64,000 nucleotides of DNA from NCBI GenBank assembly GCA_021773795.1, contig JAJFJT010000003.1, positions 62,001 to 126,000 on the forward strand, written 5' to 3'. The notes beneath the pieces are model-generated. The model worked only from the letters and a program-made list of their open reading frames with translations, was not told where the DNA came from and made no database searches. The first letter of the stretch is position 1; every line of letters starts with the position of its first letter. This document shows, one piece after another, positions 20,598-29,217 of the stretch. This stretch comes from Gammaproteobacteria bacterium. Its GTDB lineage: Bacteria > Pseudomonadota > Gammaproteobacteria > HK1. A program made the translations under genes and the position numbers.

Positions 20598-21092
20598 ATG
20601 AAGTCAGGCATTGTTGTTGCTCTGTCAATATTTCTTGGATGGTCTACGGCATTTTCCCATGGGGATGGCGACGGACACGGCATGGGCTTCGTACGTGTGG
20701 AACAGGCTTGGGCCCGGCCCAGTCCTCCGATGGTGAAAAATGGTGTGGTTTACCTGCGGTTAAAGAATCGCAGCAATAAGCCCGATCGGCTGCTTGGCGT
20801 TTCTACACCAGTGGCCAAGCGTGCTGAGCTTCATGAGCACCAGATGAAAGGCGGGATGGCGATGATGAGGCCGGTCGAGGGCATTGATGTGCCTCCCGGG
20901 GCCTTGGTGAGCCTGCATCCGGGTGGCTTGCACATCATGCTATTTGACCTCCATGAACCCCTGAAGGCGGGGCAACATTTTCCACTGAGCCTTGAGCTCA
21001 CCCAGAGCGGCCGCATTGAGGCCGAGGTAGAGGTTCGGGAAATGGAAGCACATGCCAGAAAGCCCAAGGGTGGGCATCACGGCATGCACTGA
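20598..21092 (+). CDS. Periplasmic copper chaperone PCu(A)C
   Basis: 164 residues with a signal peptide (SGIVVALSIFLGWSTAFS) followed by a His-rich start (HGDGDGHGMG). The PCu(A)C copper site is clear: ELHEHQMKGGMAMMR, then ~20 residues to LHPGGLHIMLFDL, giving the His-Met-His-Met ligand set. A His-rich tail (GGHHGMH) could bind more metal. The family delivers Cu(I) to the CuA site of cytochrome oxidase. Monocistronic by appearance, with an AGGAG ribosome site. Confidence 0.9.
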   Translation: MKSGIVVALSIFLGWSTAFSHGDGDGHGMGFVRVEQAWARPSPPMVKNGVVYLRLKNRSNKPDRLLGVSTPVAKRAELHEHQMKGGMAMMRPVEGIDVPPGALVSLHPGGLHIMLFDLHEPLKAGQHFPLSLELTQSGRIEAEVEVREMEAHARKPKGGHHGMH

Positions 21093-21103
21093 ACGATAAG
21101 GCC

Positions 21104-22102
21104 TTAGGCTTGTGAGGTCCCGTGCTTGGTGGGGGATTCCAGCGGCTCGTGGTGGGTATCCTTGATCACAGTCACGCGGTTGCGCCCACAGTTTTTGGAT
21201 TGATACAGGCCGTCATCGGCCTTTTCAATCAAGTGGTGGGCATTTTCATCGCCGTTCAAACTGGCTACACCGAGGCTGATGGTGGCATTGATCTCGTATT
21301 TACCGATAGAAATTGCACCATTTTCCACCGCGATCCGGATGCGCTCCGCCAGCTGGCTGGCTCCCACAAGCCCGGTGTTGCTCAGCACTACCATGAATTC
21401 CTCGCCACCATAGCGAAAGACGATGTCGCTATCGCGGACACTCTCACTGATCTCCGCTGCAACCGCCTGCAACACCTGGTCACCTACTGGATGTCCAAAG
21501 GTATCGTTGACGGCCTTAAAGCGATCCAGGTCCAGCATGATGATAGACAGGGGGGTGGAATAGCGTCCCGCAAGCTGGATTTCCCGAGCCAGATTATGGT
21601 CCAGGCTGGCGCGGTTGCGCAGGCCTGTTAAAGCATCCTGCATCGATGCACGCAGCGCCTTTTCATAGCGCAGTGAATTGTGCAGAGGATGCACGAAGTT
21701 ACACAGGAGATCTTCGAAGATATTGGTTTCTTCCTCGCTGAAGGGATGATTGCGGGTGAAATGCACCGCACCAAGGTTATCGCCGTGCAACACGACATCG
21801 TAATGGCAAGAGTGCTTGCCCAACTCTCCTTTCTGAAATTCTATCTCGCTACCTGGGGCGCTGAAGTGGATGCTGTCGTAGTTGATGATGGCCGCAGTGT
21901 ATTCCGAAAAGATACGTACCAACTCCTCGGTGTCCAGCGTGGTCTGCAGGGCCCGGGCAAGTGTGAGCAACCATCCCCGGTTGGGGCGATTTGGCTTTTT
22001 TACCGGTTGCAAGGTCCTTTTTGGCATGATGGCAATATTCTGTTTTCGACTATTTGTTCTGTTAATAAACCTGTTTTCGGCAGAAGGCAATGGAATAGGC
22101 AT
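21104..22102 (-). CDS. Diguanylate cyclase with N-terminal sensory region
   Basis: The C-terminal GGDEF domain has RYGGEEF and an inhibitory-site RDSD five residues before it, so the enzyme should be active and product-inhibited. The ~130 residues before it look like a GAF-type fold (LARALQTTLDTEELVRIFSEYTAAIINYDSIHFSAPG). No membrane segment, so cytosolic. I chose the ATG at 22102, which has GGGGG at ribosome-site distance; alternatives are 22177 (longer) and 22027 (MPKRT...). It makes cyclic di-GMP, which in this genome probably feeds exopolysaccharide control. A 250-base gap with two hairpins separates it from the yciK-like gene. Confidence 0.85.
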   Translation of the reverse strand: MPIPLPSAENRFINRTNSRKQNIAIMPKRTLQPVKKPNRPNRGWLLTLARALQTTLDTEELVRIFSEYTAAIINYDSIHFSAPGSEIEFQKGELGKHSCHYDVVLHGDNLGAVHFTRNHPFSEEETNIFEDLLCNFVHPLHNSLRYEKALRASMQDALTGLRNRASLDHNLAREIQLAGRYSTPLSIIMLDLDRFKAVNDTFGHPVGDQVLQAVAAEISESVRDSDIVFRYGGEEFMVVLSNTGLVGASQLAERIRIAVENGAISIGKYEINATISLGVASLNGDENAHHLIEKADDGLYQSKNCGRNRVTVIKDTHHEPLESPTKHGTSQA

Positions 22103-22287
22103 CCGGTTTCCCCCAGGGGTTTTTATTAGTGGTCTGGGATTTACAGTGCGAAATGTGTGCCAATTAATAAGATGCATAGATAAAAACTAGCATAATCACC
22201 ATCTTATGCAAGTTTTATTATATGGATTCTTGGCGTGGGACAGTTAATTGGCGTTTTTCGGGTTCTGGCGGGGATTTTTTGGAGGGG

Positions 22288-22305
22288 GCGTCAGTTTATT
22301 GACGC
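22288..22305. other. Hairpin with GTTTAT hexaloop, first of a pair
   Basis: GCGTCA-GTTTAT-TGACGC forms a six-base-pair stem with a six-base loop. A second hairpin with the same loop lies at 22386-22401. Both are in the 250-base non-coding stretch downstream of the yciK-like stop. They lack a following T-tract, so they are not ordinary terminators. Confidence 0.5.
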
Positions 22306-22385
22306 GAAAGGGGCGTGTTAGTGCTAAAAATCTCCGAATTCCCTGTAAGTGGGGGCTGGAGAGCGGGAAGAAGAGCCATCGATGT

Positions 22386-22401
22386 CGGCAGTTTATTGCC
22401 G
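22386..22401. other. Hairpin with GTTTAT hexaloop, second of a pair
   Basis: CGGCA-GTTTAT-TGCCG, a five-base-pair stem with the same hexaloop as the hairpin at 22288-22305 but a different stem sequence, which suggests that loop and structure rather than the stem bases are conserved. It lies just before the CTAG-tipped repeat end that supplies the stop codon of the yciK-like gene. Confidence 0.5.
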
Positions 22402-22412
22402 CCCGGGGCAAT

Positions 22413-22434
22413 CCTAAGTCCGACAGACTCCTAG
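22413..22434. repeat. CTAG-tipped inverted-repeat end, family D (single end)
   Basis: CCTAAGTCCGACAGACTCCTAG, the reverse complement of the end sequence at 41467-41487 and of the left end at 43866. The TAG stop of the yciK-like gene (22431-22433) is inside this end. A matching opposite end is not visible to the left, so this is a solo or decayed copy. Confidence 0.65.
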
Positions 22435-23189
22435 CTGAAACTGTAGGCTTGACCGTTGATGCCACGGCTGTCGGGGCCAAGCAGGTAGAGGTAGGGCATG
22501 ACGATCTCCTCGGGAGCCAGCAGGCTTTGCGGATCCTCCGCCGGGTAGGCCGCAGCCCGCATATTGGTTCGTACCCGGCCCGGGTTAAAACTGTTGACCC
22601 GCAGGGTGCCGCTTGCTTCGACTTCTTCGGCTAGAACCTGCATGAGGCCCTCTGAGGCGAACTTGGAGACTGCATAGGCCCCCCAGTAGGCACGTCCATG
22701 GAAGCCAACATTGGAGGAGGTGAACAAAATGGAGGCATCTGCCGCCCGTTCCAATAGGGGCAGGCAGGCGCGGGTGAGGAAGAAGGCGCCGTTCACATTG
22801 ACCTGCATGACCTCCATCCACTCGGTCTCATCGTAGTGCAGCAGTGGCGACAGGCTACCGAGGATACCGGCGTTGTGGACCAGGCCCTCCAGGCCACCAA
22901 GTTCAGCCTCCACCCGGGTGGCTAATTGCTGATAATCGTCGGGTGCGGCACCCGCCAGGTTGAGTGGATAGAGAGCAGGTTGGGGACCACCGGCATCAAT
23001 GATCTGGTCGTAGACCGCCTCAAGTTTGTGCACGGTGCGCCCCAGCAGGATGACCGTTGCCCCGTGCCCGGCCAAGGCCAGACTAACGGCCCGGCCGATG
23101 CCATCACCGGCACCGGTGACCAGGATCCGTCGATCTGCCAACAGCCTTGGAGTGGCCTGATAGTCGGAAGGAATCTGTTTCTGGGACAT
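22431..23189 (-). CDS. YciK-type SDR oxidoreductase
   Basis: 252-residue classical short-chain dehydrogenase. The dinucleotide motif is GAGDGIGRAVSLALAGHG, the active-site Ser is in TSSNVGFHGRAYWGAYAVSKFA with the Tyr-x3-Lys (YAVSK), and NVNGAFFLTRACLPLL is standard. Physiological substrate unknown. Order yciK-mupP-ubiG-mtaD on one strand is the same as in Pseudomonas aeruginosa. Its TAG stop lies in the tip of a dispersed repeat (22413-22434), so the final residues may be altered relative to relatives. Confidence 0.88.
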   Translation of the reverse strand: MSQKQIPSDYQATPRLLADRRILVTGAGDGIGRAVSLALAGHGATVILLGRTVHKLEAVYDQIIDAGGPQPALYPLNLAGAAPDDYQQLATRVEAELGGLEGLVHNAGILGSLSPLLHYDETEWMEVMQVNVNGAFFLTRACLPLLERAADASILFTSSNVGFHGRAYWGAYAVSKFASEGLMQVLAEEVEASGTLRVNSFNPGRVRTNMRAAAYPAEDPQSLLAPEEIVMPYLYLLGPDSRGINGQAYSFS

Positions 23190-23206
23190 GGGTTTGCGGC
23201 CTTTAA

Positions 23207-23881
23207 TTATGTCTGCGGCAGGCAGGCGAGCAATTCGCGTGGGCTTTCAATGATGATGTCGGCACCCCAGCTATAAGGATCATCTGTAGGGAGTATATAG
23301 CCGAAAAGGGCGGTTACGGTGCCGGTGCCGGCGCGCAGCCCTGCTTCGATATCCCTTTGGGCATCACCGACATAGAGGCAGTGCTGCGGTACGCTCCCTG
23401 TCTGTTCGCAGGCGTATAACACGGGGGCGGGATGTGGCTTGCGCCGGGCGGTGGTGTCACCGCTGACGACGCAAGCAGTCCTGGATGAGAGATCCAGTGC
23501 TGCCACCAGGGGATCGGTGAGATAGGCGGGCTTATTGGTGACGATTCCCCACTGAAGTCCAAGTGCCTCTATGCGATCGAGCACTGCTTCCATGCCGGGA
23601 AACAGGCGGGTGGCCGAGCTGATATCTGCCGCATAGTGCTCTAGAAAGCGTTTACAGAGGCGCTCGAAGTCCGGGTGCTCTGGTGCTATGTCAAAGCCAT
23701 GACAAATCATAGCCCGGGAGCCGTGGGAAACGCTGGGCCGGATGTGTTCCAGTGGCAATGCCTGCAGTTTCTCTTCCACCCGAACGCGGTTGAGGGCCGC
23801 CGCCAGATCCGGGGCGGTATCCACTAACGTGCCGTCCAGATCAAAGAGTACCGTATGCAAGGAGTCAGGCGTGGGCATCAT
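23207..23881 (-). CDS. mupP: HAD-family phosphatase, probable N-acetylmuramate 6-phosphate phosphatase MupP
   Basis: 224 residues with all HAD motifs: FDLDGTLVDTAPDL near residue 14, the motif II Thr in VTNKPAY, the motif III Lys in RRKPHPAPVLYACE, and GDAQRDIEAG. It resembles phosphoglycolate phosphatase. The position between yciK and ubiG is that of MupP in P. aeruginosa, which dephosphorylates MurNAc-6-P in the MurU cell wall recycling route. MupP is therefore favoured over Gph by synteny. The start overlaps the ubiG stop by one base. Confidence 0.85.
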   Translation of the reverse strand: MMPTPDSLHTVLFDLDGTLVDTAPDLAAALNRVRVEEKLQALPLEHIRPSVSHGSRAMICHGFDIAPEHPDFERLCKRFLEHYAADISSATRLFPGMEAVLDRIEALGLQWGIVTNKPAYLTDPLVAALDLSSRTACVVSGDTTARRKPHPAPVLYACEQTGSVPQHCLYVGDAQRDIEAGLRAGTGTVTALFGYILPTDDPYSWGADIIIESPRELLACLPQT

Positions 23882-24591
23882 CAGCTTTTACGTTGAAAAT
23901 GCATCAGGTAATTGACCCTCACATCCGTGGTGAGGCTGCATCTGCGGCTCAAGGGGTTGTAGCGCAGACCACTCAAATCCTGCAGTGTTAGAGCACTTGC
24001 CCGGGCGCTGGCGCTTAGCTCTGAGGGGAGGATGAAACGTTCATAGTCGTGGGTGCCGCGGGGCAGCAAGCGCATCAGATATTCAGCACCGAGGATGGCT
24101 GTCAGGTAGGCGCGGGGAGTGCGGTTGATGGTGGAAAAGAACACCATGCCGCCAGGTCGCACCAGTTTGGCAGCAGCCTTAATGACGGAATCCGGGTTGG
24201 GGAGGTGTTCGAGCAGCTCCATGCAGGTAACCACATCAAAGGTGCCTTCTTGCTCGCTGGAAAATGCCTCCGCCGTGGTGTGTTTATATTCCACCTCGAC
24301 CCCGGATTCATAGCCGTGCAGACGGGCTACACCCAGTACCTCGGTACCCGCATCTATCCCTGTGACCCGCGCGCCGGCGGTGGCCATGGCCTCGGACAAT
24401 AGGCCACCACCGCAGCCGATATCCACCACCTGCTTGCCAGCTAATGGTGCGCGAGCATTGATATATTCCAGGCGTACGGGATTGAGATCGTGGAGTGGGC
24501 GGAACTCGCCCTCAGGGTCCCACCAGCGAGCCGCGAGCTGATCAAATTTCGCCACCTCCGCGGGGTCAATATTCTGTTGTTCGGGCTCCAT
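23881..24591 (-). CDS. ubiG: Ubiquinone biosynthesis O-methyltransferase UbiG
   Basis: 236 residues. The SAM-binding motif VVDIGCGGGLLSEAMA is near residue 55. EVAKFDQLAARWWDPEGEFRPLHDLNPVRL at the N-terminus and FFSTINRTPRAYLTAILGAEYLMRLLPRGTHDYE are UbiG signatures. It performs both O-methylations of ubiquinone synthesis, at the membrane surface. Located five bases after mtaD and immediately before mupP in one minus-strand unit. Confidence 0.95.
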   Translation of the reverse strand: MEPEQQNIDPAEVAKFDQLAARWWDPEGEFRPLHDLNPVRLEYINARAPLAGKQVVDIGCGGGLLSEAMATAGARVTGIDAGTEVLGVARLHGYESGVEVEYKHTTAEAFSSEQEGTFDVVTCMELLEHLPNPDSVIKAAAKLVRPGGMVFFSTINRTPRAYLTAILGAEYLMRLLPRGTHDYERFILPSELSASARASALTLQDLSGLRYNPLSRRCSLTTDVRVNYLMHFQRKS

Positions 24592-24596
24592 TTTGC

Positions 24597-25913
24597 CTAT
24601 GCCTTGTTGATGCGCGTTTGCCAGCGCCCGACACGTTCCCGTAACTCAGTTTCATCCAGGGTCGTGAGGGTGCGTCCCTTGAGCACGTGGCGGCCGCCAA
24701 TCCACACATCGCTTACCTGCTCACGGCTGGCGGTATAAATCAGTTGTGACACCGGGTTGTAGACGGGCAGTGTTTCCAGCCGATTAAGGTCCACCGCCAC
24801 GAGATCGGCTGCTTTATTCGGCAACAGGGAGCCGATATTTTCACTCAAGCCAAGCGCTTGTGCGCCACCAAGCGTCGCCATTTCCAACACCCTGCTGGCG
24901 GGCAGTGCGCTGGCCTCACCGGATACCCCCTTGGCCAACAGTGCGCTGGTACGCATTTCTCCCAGCATGTCGAGGTCATTGTTGCTCGCTGCACCGTCAG
25001 TGCCGATGGCCAGATTGACACCCGCTGCGAGCAGTCCGTTGGCGGGGCAAAAGCCGGTGGCGAGCTTGAGGTTTGATTCCGGGCAATGCACCACGTGGGC
25101 GCCACAGGCGGCCAGTTCCGCTATCTCTGTTTCCAGCAGTTGGGTCATGTGCACCGCCAGCAGGCGGGGTGAGAGCAGGCCCAGCTCTTTTAGCCGGGCC
25201 AGGGGGCGGACACCATGGGCATTTACACTGCCGCCGATTTCGTCGGCAGTCTCGTGGACGTGCATGTGAACGGGGATATCCAGTTCCTCGGCGAGTATGC
25301 CTATTTTCTCCAGTACCCCCGGCGATACCGTGTAGGGAGCATGGGGTGCAAAACTGGTGTATATCAGGGGGTCGTTGCGATATTGATCGTGTACAGCAAT
25401 GCCCTTGGCTAGGTATTCCTCCGCATTACTCGCCCATACGCTGGGAAAATCTATGACAATGAGCCCGACGGTGGCACGGATGCCCGCGTCACTGGCCACT
25501 CGGGCGGTTTCACCGGGAAAGAAATACATGTCATTGAAACAGGTGGTGCCGCCACGGAGCATCTCCGCGATGGCCAACTGACTGCCATCGCGCACGAATT
25601 CCTCACCAACCCAGCGCCGCTCCGCCGGCCAGATATGGCCTTCCAACCATTCCATCAGCGGCAGATCGTCCGCCAGCCCACGGAACAGGCTCATGGCCGT
25701 ATGGGTATGGGCGTTGACCAGACCCGGGATGAGAAGGTGGGTGTCGAGCTGATGGCACAGCTCCGCACGATAGTGACGAGCGGCCTCTTCCGAGGGGAGA
25801 ATCTCGATGATGCGCCCTTCGTGCACCGCGATGGCATGGTCTGTGTGGACCGTGTTGGCGGGCTCTACCGGTGCAATCCAGCGGGCGTGTATCAGGATAT
25901 CGATATTTTGCAT
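24597..25913 (-). CDS. mtaD: 5-methylthioadenosine/S-adenosylhomocysteine deaminase
   Basis: 438-residue amidohydrolase of the TRZ/ATZ family. Metal-site residues are visible in PGLVNAHTHTAMSLFRGL (near 65-82), VHMHVHETADE (two His), and GTDGAASNNDLDML (Asp). It deaminates methylthioadenosine to methylthioinosine (or SAH to S-inosylhomocysteine). In P. aeruginosa this enzyme replaces direct MTA phosphorolysis in methionine salvage. Divergent mtnA, the later step of the same pathway, supports the assignment. Confidence 0.9.
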   Translation of the reverse strand: MQNIDILIHARWIAPVEPANTVHTDHAIAVHEGRIIEILPSEEAARHYRAELCHQLDTHLLIPGLVNAHTHTAMSLFRGLADDLPLMEWLEGHIWPAERRWVGEEFVRDGSQLAIAEMLRGGTTCFNDMYFFPGETARVASDAGIRATVGLIVIDFPSVWASNAEEYLAKGIAVHDQYRNDPLIYTSFAPHAPYTVSPGVLEKIGILAEELDIPVHMHVHETADEIGGSVNAHGVRPLARLKELGLLSPRLLAVHMTQLLETEIAELAACGAHVVHCPESNLKLATGFCPANGLLAAGVNLAIGTDGAASNNDLDMLGEMRTSALLAKGVSGEASALPASRVLEMATLGGAQALGLSENIGSLLPNKAADLVAVDLNRLETLPVYNPVSQLIYTASREQVSDVWIGGRHVLKGRTLTTLDETELRERVGRWQTRINKA

Positions 25914-26010
25914 GATGATGGCTTCAGGCTTTGAGCCCGCGCATGATAAAGGGGAAGGCGGGATTGTTGCCAGAGTTTGTCTGGCTACCCGAATATATTC
26001 CCATGGTACT

Positions 26011-26178
26011 AAGGAATCTCTAATCTATTCGTGGACTCGTATCTTGCGTCCAAAAGGCCCATCTTTAGTCGTTGCTGCTCTTCGCAATAGGTTGACTCAT
26101 GTGCGATCAGCGCCCCAAAGCTGAACATTTTAAATCACAAACGACTTCGCCCGGAATAAATCAGAGCTTCCCTAAAGG
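26011..26178. repeat. MITE-like element, family B copy 1
   Basis: About 168 bp with imperfect terminal inverted repeats (GGAATCTCTAATCTATTC at the left; GAATAAATCAGAGCTTCC at the right). The interior segments ACTCGTATCTTGCG, CTTCGCAATAG and GACTTCGCCC recur in the copy at 43702-43866. It fills most of the gap between divergent mtaD and mtnA and ends at the mtnA ribosome-binding site, so its insertion must have reshaped both promoters. Confidence 0.8.
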
Positions 26179-26185
26179 ATATTCA

Positions 26186-27232
26186 ATGAACGAACTTGAT
26201 TCTGTGCGGCCGATACGCTGGTCTCGGGAAGGACTTTTCCTGCTGGACCAACGTTTGCTGCCAGGGCGTTGCGTTGAGCTCCAATGCACCAGCGCGGCGG
26301 ATGTAGCCACTGCGATAAGAGATATGGTGGTACGTGGGGCGCCGGCTATTGGTATTGCGGCAGCCTTCGGAGTCGTACTTGCCGTACGCAGTCGCTATCG
26401 GGAGAACCCCGACAACTGGCGTAATTCCATTGCTGTGGATGTCGAACTGCTGGCCGCTTCTCGGCCTACCGCGGTTAATCTGTTCTGGGCGCTAAAGCGG
26501 ATGGCCGCCCTGACGGTGACGGAAGGAGAGGATCCGGTGCCGCGTTTTGAGGCCGAGGCAAAGGCTATTCATAACGAGGATATTGCGGCTAATCATCGCA
26601 TGGGAGAACTGGGTGCGGCGCTTATCAGCGAGCCCTGCAATATGCTGACGCATTGTAATGCCGGGGCCCTGGCCACCGGGGGATACGGTACTGCCCTCGG
26701 GGTAATACGCAGTGCCTTTGCCACGGGTAAATTACAGCAAATCTACGCGGATGAGACACGTCCCTGGCTACAGGGTGCACGACTGACTGCCTGGGAACTG
26801 GCCGAGGATGGCATTCCCACCCGGCTTATTGCCGATGGCGCTGCAGCTTATCTGATGCAATGCGGCATGATCCGCTGGGTGGTGGTGGGCTCCGATCGAA
26901 TTGCTGCAAACGGGGATGTTGCCAACAAGATCGGAACCTATGGTCTGGCCGTGAACGCGCATCATCACGGCGTAGGATTTATGGTGGTTGCGCCTACTTC
27001 CACCATTGATATGAGCATTGTTTCCGGGGCAGAGATTCCTATTGAGGAACGCACTACCGATGAACTGCTTAACTTCCAGGGCGTTTCCATTGCTCCGAAA
27101 GAGGGGACGGCCTGGAATCCGGTCTTCGATGTTACTCCGGCAGCCTTAGTCGATGTGCTGGTGACGGAACGGGGCGTGGTCCATACCCCCGATCGCGAGA
27201 AACTCAGCAATTTGATGGCCCACACTCGTTGA
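26186..27232 (+). CDS. mtnA: S-methyl-5-thioribose-1-phosphate isomerase
   Basis: 348 residues from the ATG at 26186, chosen for the AAAGGA site 10 bases upstream; the longer frame from 26099 runs through a repeat element. It converts methylthioribose-1-P to methylthioribulose-1-P in methionine salvage. Signatures are [34 protein letters not shown] and [20 protein letters not shown] (catalytic Cys and Asp regions). Divergent from mtaD, and syntenic with the pseudomonad mtnA-gyrA region. Confidence 0.95.
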   Translation: MNELDSVRPIRWSREGLFLLDQRLLPGRCVELQCTSAADVATAIRDMVVRGAPAIGIAAAFGVVLAVRSRYRENPDNWRNSIAVDVELLAASRPTAVNLFWALKRMAALTVTEGEDPVPRFEAEAKAIHNEDIAANHRMGELGAALISEPCNMLTHCNAGALATGGYGTALGVIRSAFATGKLQQIYADETRPWLQGARLTAWELAEDGIPTRLIADGAAAYLMQCGMIRWVVVGSDRIAANGDVANKIGTYGLAVNAHHHGVGFMVVAPTSTIDMSIVSGAEIPIEERTTDELLNFQGVSIAPKEGTAWNPVFDVTPAALVDVLVTERGVVHTPDREKLSNLMAHTR

Positions 27233-27266
27233 GCGCGACGGGTCAGACATCTGAGCGCAGCACGTA

Positions 27267-27280
27267 CTAGGAGCCTGTCA
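27267..27280. repeat. CTAG-tipped repeat end, family D (partial)
   Basis: CTAGGAGCCTGTCA matches the tip of the element at 43866-44030 but the similarity stops after 14 bases. It lies 35 bases after mtnA. Probably a decayed end. Confidence 0.4.
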
Positions 27281-27359
27281 TTCCACCCTGGGTTTCTGTG
27301 TTTCAGTTTTCTGGCCATCGGCCGCTATAAACCCGGCAAACCGTAGTTGGACAGACAAC

Positions 27360-28217
27360 ATGGCGGAAGAATTGGGCAAAAACGATGAAGTGGCGGTGGC
27401 CACCGTACAAGGTAAGAGTTCGACTCCCGCCACAGGCCGGTCTTATGGGGGGTTTGCACCCGCCATGGGTGAGCAAAGCTGTCTTCGCCTGGAGTCCGAT
27501 GAGCGTGATCCGGATATGACCGCCGCCTGGTCAGTGCCCTGGTCGGATTTTATGATGGTGATGTTTATTCTCTTCGCCGTTCTGCTGGCTGTGGAGATGC
27601 AAGATGGTGATGTGGCGGAGATGTTTGCCACCGCCGAGACGGAATTGCAGCCTCAGCTGGAAGCAACTGCAGCGGAAGCCGCTTATCCATTGGCGCCGGC
27701 CAAAGAGCCGGACCCCACCGCAGACACTAAGGAAGCACCCACACCGGAGCGGATCTTGCGAGAAAGCCGGGAAGCGGTGATTAACGCCAACCTCGATACT
27801 GTGGATGTAGCTCTGACAGAGAATAAAGCGATTAGGGTCAGCGTCCGCGGCCCGATGTTTTTTGACCTGGGCAAGGCGGATCTCAAACCCAGTGCTGCCA
27901 GATTCCTGCAGGGGCTGGCGACGGTTATTCAGCGTAATCCCTTCGTCATCCAAGTGGTGGGCCACACCGATGATTTCCCCATAAATACCGAGCGTTTTCC
28001 CAGCAACTGGGAGCTGTCGGTTACCCGTGCCACCGTAGTTGCACGCTATCTGATCGCGCGCGGTGGTATTAATCCTGCGCGCTTTACGGTGATGGGCCAC
28101 GCGAAGCACCGGCCCGTGGTACCCAATGACACACTGGAAAATAAGGCGTTGAACCGTCGCGTGGAAATCATCATTACCCGTGAGGAGGCCCCTGTTCAGG
28201 GGGAGAGAGCGCAATGA
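27360..28217 (+). CDS. MotB-type stator/OmpA-domain protein
   Basis: 285 residues. A cytoplasmic N-terminus of ~60 residues precedes one membrane segment, VPWSDFMMVMFILFAVLLAVEM, with the Asp placed as in the proton-channel Asp32 of MotB. A periplasmic linker rich in Pro/Glu follows, then an OmpA domain (about 160-275: FDLGKADLKPSAARFL, VVGHTDDFP, SNWELSVTRATVVARYLI, NRRVEIII). It pairs with the next gene as a proton-driven stator anchored to peptidoglycan. No flagellar gene is near. The order (MotB-type before MotA-type) is the reverse of the usual one. Flagellar, gliding or TolQR-like roles are all possible. Confidence 0.8.
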   Translation: MAEELGKNDEVAVATVQGKSSTPATGRSYGGFAPAMGEQSCLRLESDERDPDMTAAWSVPWSDFMMVMFILFAVLLAVEMQDGDVAEMFATAETELQPQLEATAAEAAYPLAPAKEPDPTADTKEAPTPERILRESREAVINANLDTVDVALTENKAIRVSVRGPMFFDLGKADLKPSAARFLQGLATVIQRNPFVIQVVGHTDDFPINTERFPSNWELSVTRATVVARYLIARGGINPARFTVMGHAKHRPVVPNDTLENKALNRRVEIIITREEAPVQGERAQ

Positions 28218-29050
28218 GGGGATATAACTGGATTGCCATTTTGTTGTGCGTGATCATCTTTTTGGCCACCTTCCTCACCGGTGATGGCTCTGCACTAATG
28301 CTCAATGTCATAGGTATCTCGGTGGTGATTTCCGGTACCTTTGGGGCCACTTTTCTGAGCTATCCCCATGGCGACATCAGTGCCGCCTTCAAGGTGGCGC
28401 GTAACAGCTACCTGGTGGAGCCCCCTACCGCCAAGGAGATCGTTAACGGACTGATGGACCTCTCTATTCGTTCTCGTCACGAGGGTATTTTATCGCTGGA
28501 GAATGCCGAGGAAGAAACCACCATCATGTTCCTGAAAAGCGCCCTGGGTATGCTCGTGGATGGATATCGACCAGTGGAATTTCGTGATGTGCTCTATACG
28601 GAGATGTATTTCTTTCAGCAACGGCGCCGCCAACAGGAGCGCGTATTTCGCCACATGGCGCGCTTGGCCCCCTCTTTTGGTGTCGCCGGTAGCGTCATTG
28701 GCTTGATTGGCATGCTGGCGGGCATTGGCGAGGTCGGGGTAGTGATCAAGACCATTCCTGTGGCCCTGACCTCCACCCTCTACGGCATCGTGCTGGCTAA
28801 TTTTGTGTTTATTCCGGCGGCCGAGAGCATTGCCGTCAAGACCCGTAAAGAGCTTTTGATGCAGAAGTTGGTCGTCGAAGGCGTGGGCACCATTGCCAGT
28901 GAGCATAATACGGTTCGACTACAAACCAAGCTGGAGTCCTTCCTGACCCCGGCTGCCCGTGCCGAGAATCACCAGAGTTTCGAGGACTTGCGCAATAAAT
29001 ATCAGGAACTCAAGCTTGCCCGTCTTGAAGGGGCCGGCGATACCGCCTGA
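28214..29050 (+). CDS. MotA/TolQ/ExbB-type proton channel protein
   Basis: 278 residues resembling MotA: two N-terminal membrane segments (WIAILLCVIIFLATFL and LMLNVIGISVVISGTFGATFL), a cytoplasmic stretch, then APSFGVAGSVIGLIGMLAGIGEVG and IPVALTSTLYGIVLANFVFIPAAE as the third and fourth segments. A charged C-terminal tail with a short coiled coil follows. It overlaps the MotB-type gene by four bases (ATGA). With that protein it should form a 5:2 ion-driven stator; the driven structure is unknown. gyrA begins 167 bases downstream under its own promoter. Confidence 0.83.
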   Translation: MRGYNWIAILLCVIIFLATFLTGDGSALMLNVIGISVVISGTFGATFLSYPHGDISAAFKVARNSYLVEPPTAKEIVNGLMDLSIRSRHEGILSLENAEEETTIMFLKSALGMLVDGYRPVEFRDVLYTEMYFFQQRRRQQERVFRHMARLAPSFGVAGSVIGLIGMLAGIGEVGVVIKTIPVALTSTLYGIVLANFVFIPAAESIAVKTRKELLMQKLVVEGVGTIASEHNTVRLQTKLESFLTPAARAENHQSFEDLRNKYQELKLARLEGAGDTA

Positions 29051-29063
29051 GTTGCACCCCTGA

Positions 29064-29101
29064 AAGGCGGTGCAAAACTGCACCTTCTACAATGCCTTTT
29101 T
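29064..29101 (+). terminator. Probable terminator after MotA-type gene
   Basis: AAAGGC at 29064-29069 can pair with GCCTTT near 29094, enclosing the perfect hairpin GGTGCA-AAAC-TGCACC (29069-29084), and a TTTTT run follows. This would separate the stator pair from gyrA. Confidence 0.45.
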
Positions 29102-29134
29102 CCCTTACTGGTTCCCGCATCATAAGTGGGCCAG

Positions 29135-29164
29135 TTCCCCCCGGCTTGTGCTAAAATCCCAGCC
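29135..29164 (+). promoter_or_regulatory. gyrA promoter (extended -10)
   Basis: TTGTGCTAAAATCC contains an extended -10 (TGC-TAAAAT, -10 hexamer at 29152-29157). No good -35 hexamer is seen at 17 bases, in keeping with extended -10 promoters. The leader to the gyrA ATG would be ~55 bases. Confidence 0.4.
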
Positions 29165-29217
29165 TTTTAGATAGCTCCTTTTCCCCCGCGCAAACGGGAT
29201 TTATCGGGTGGTTCTGA

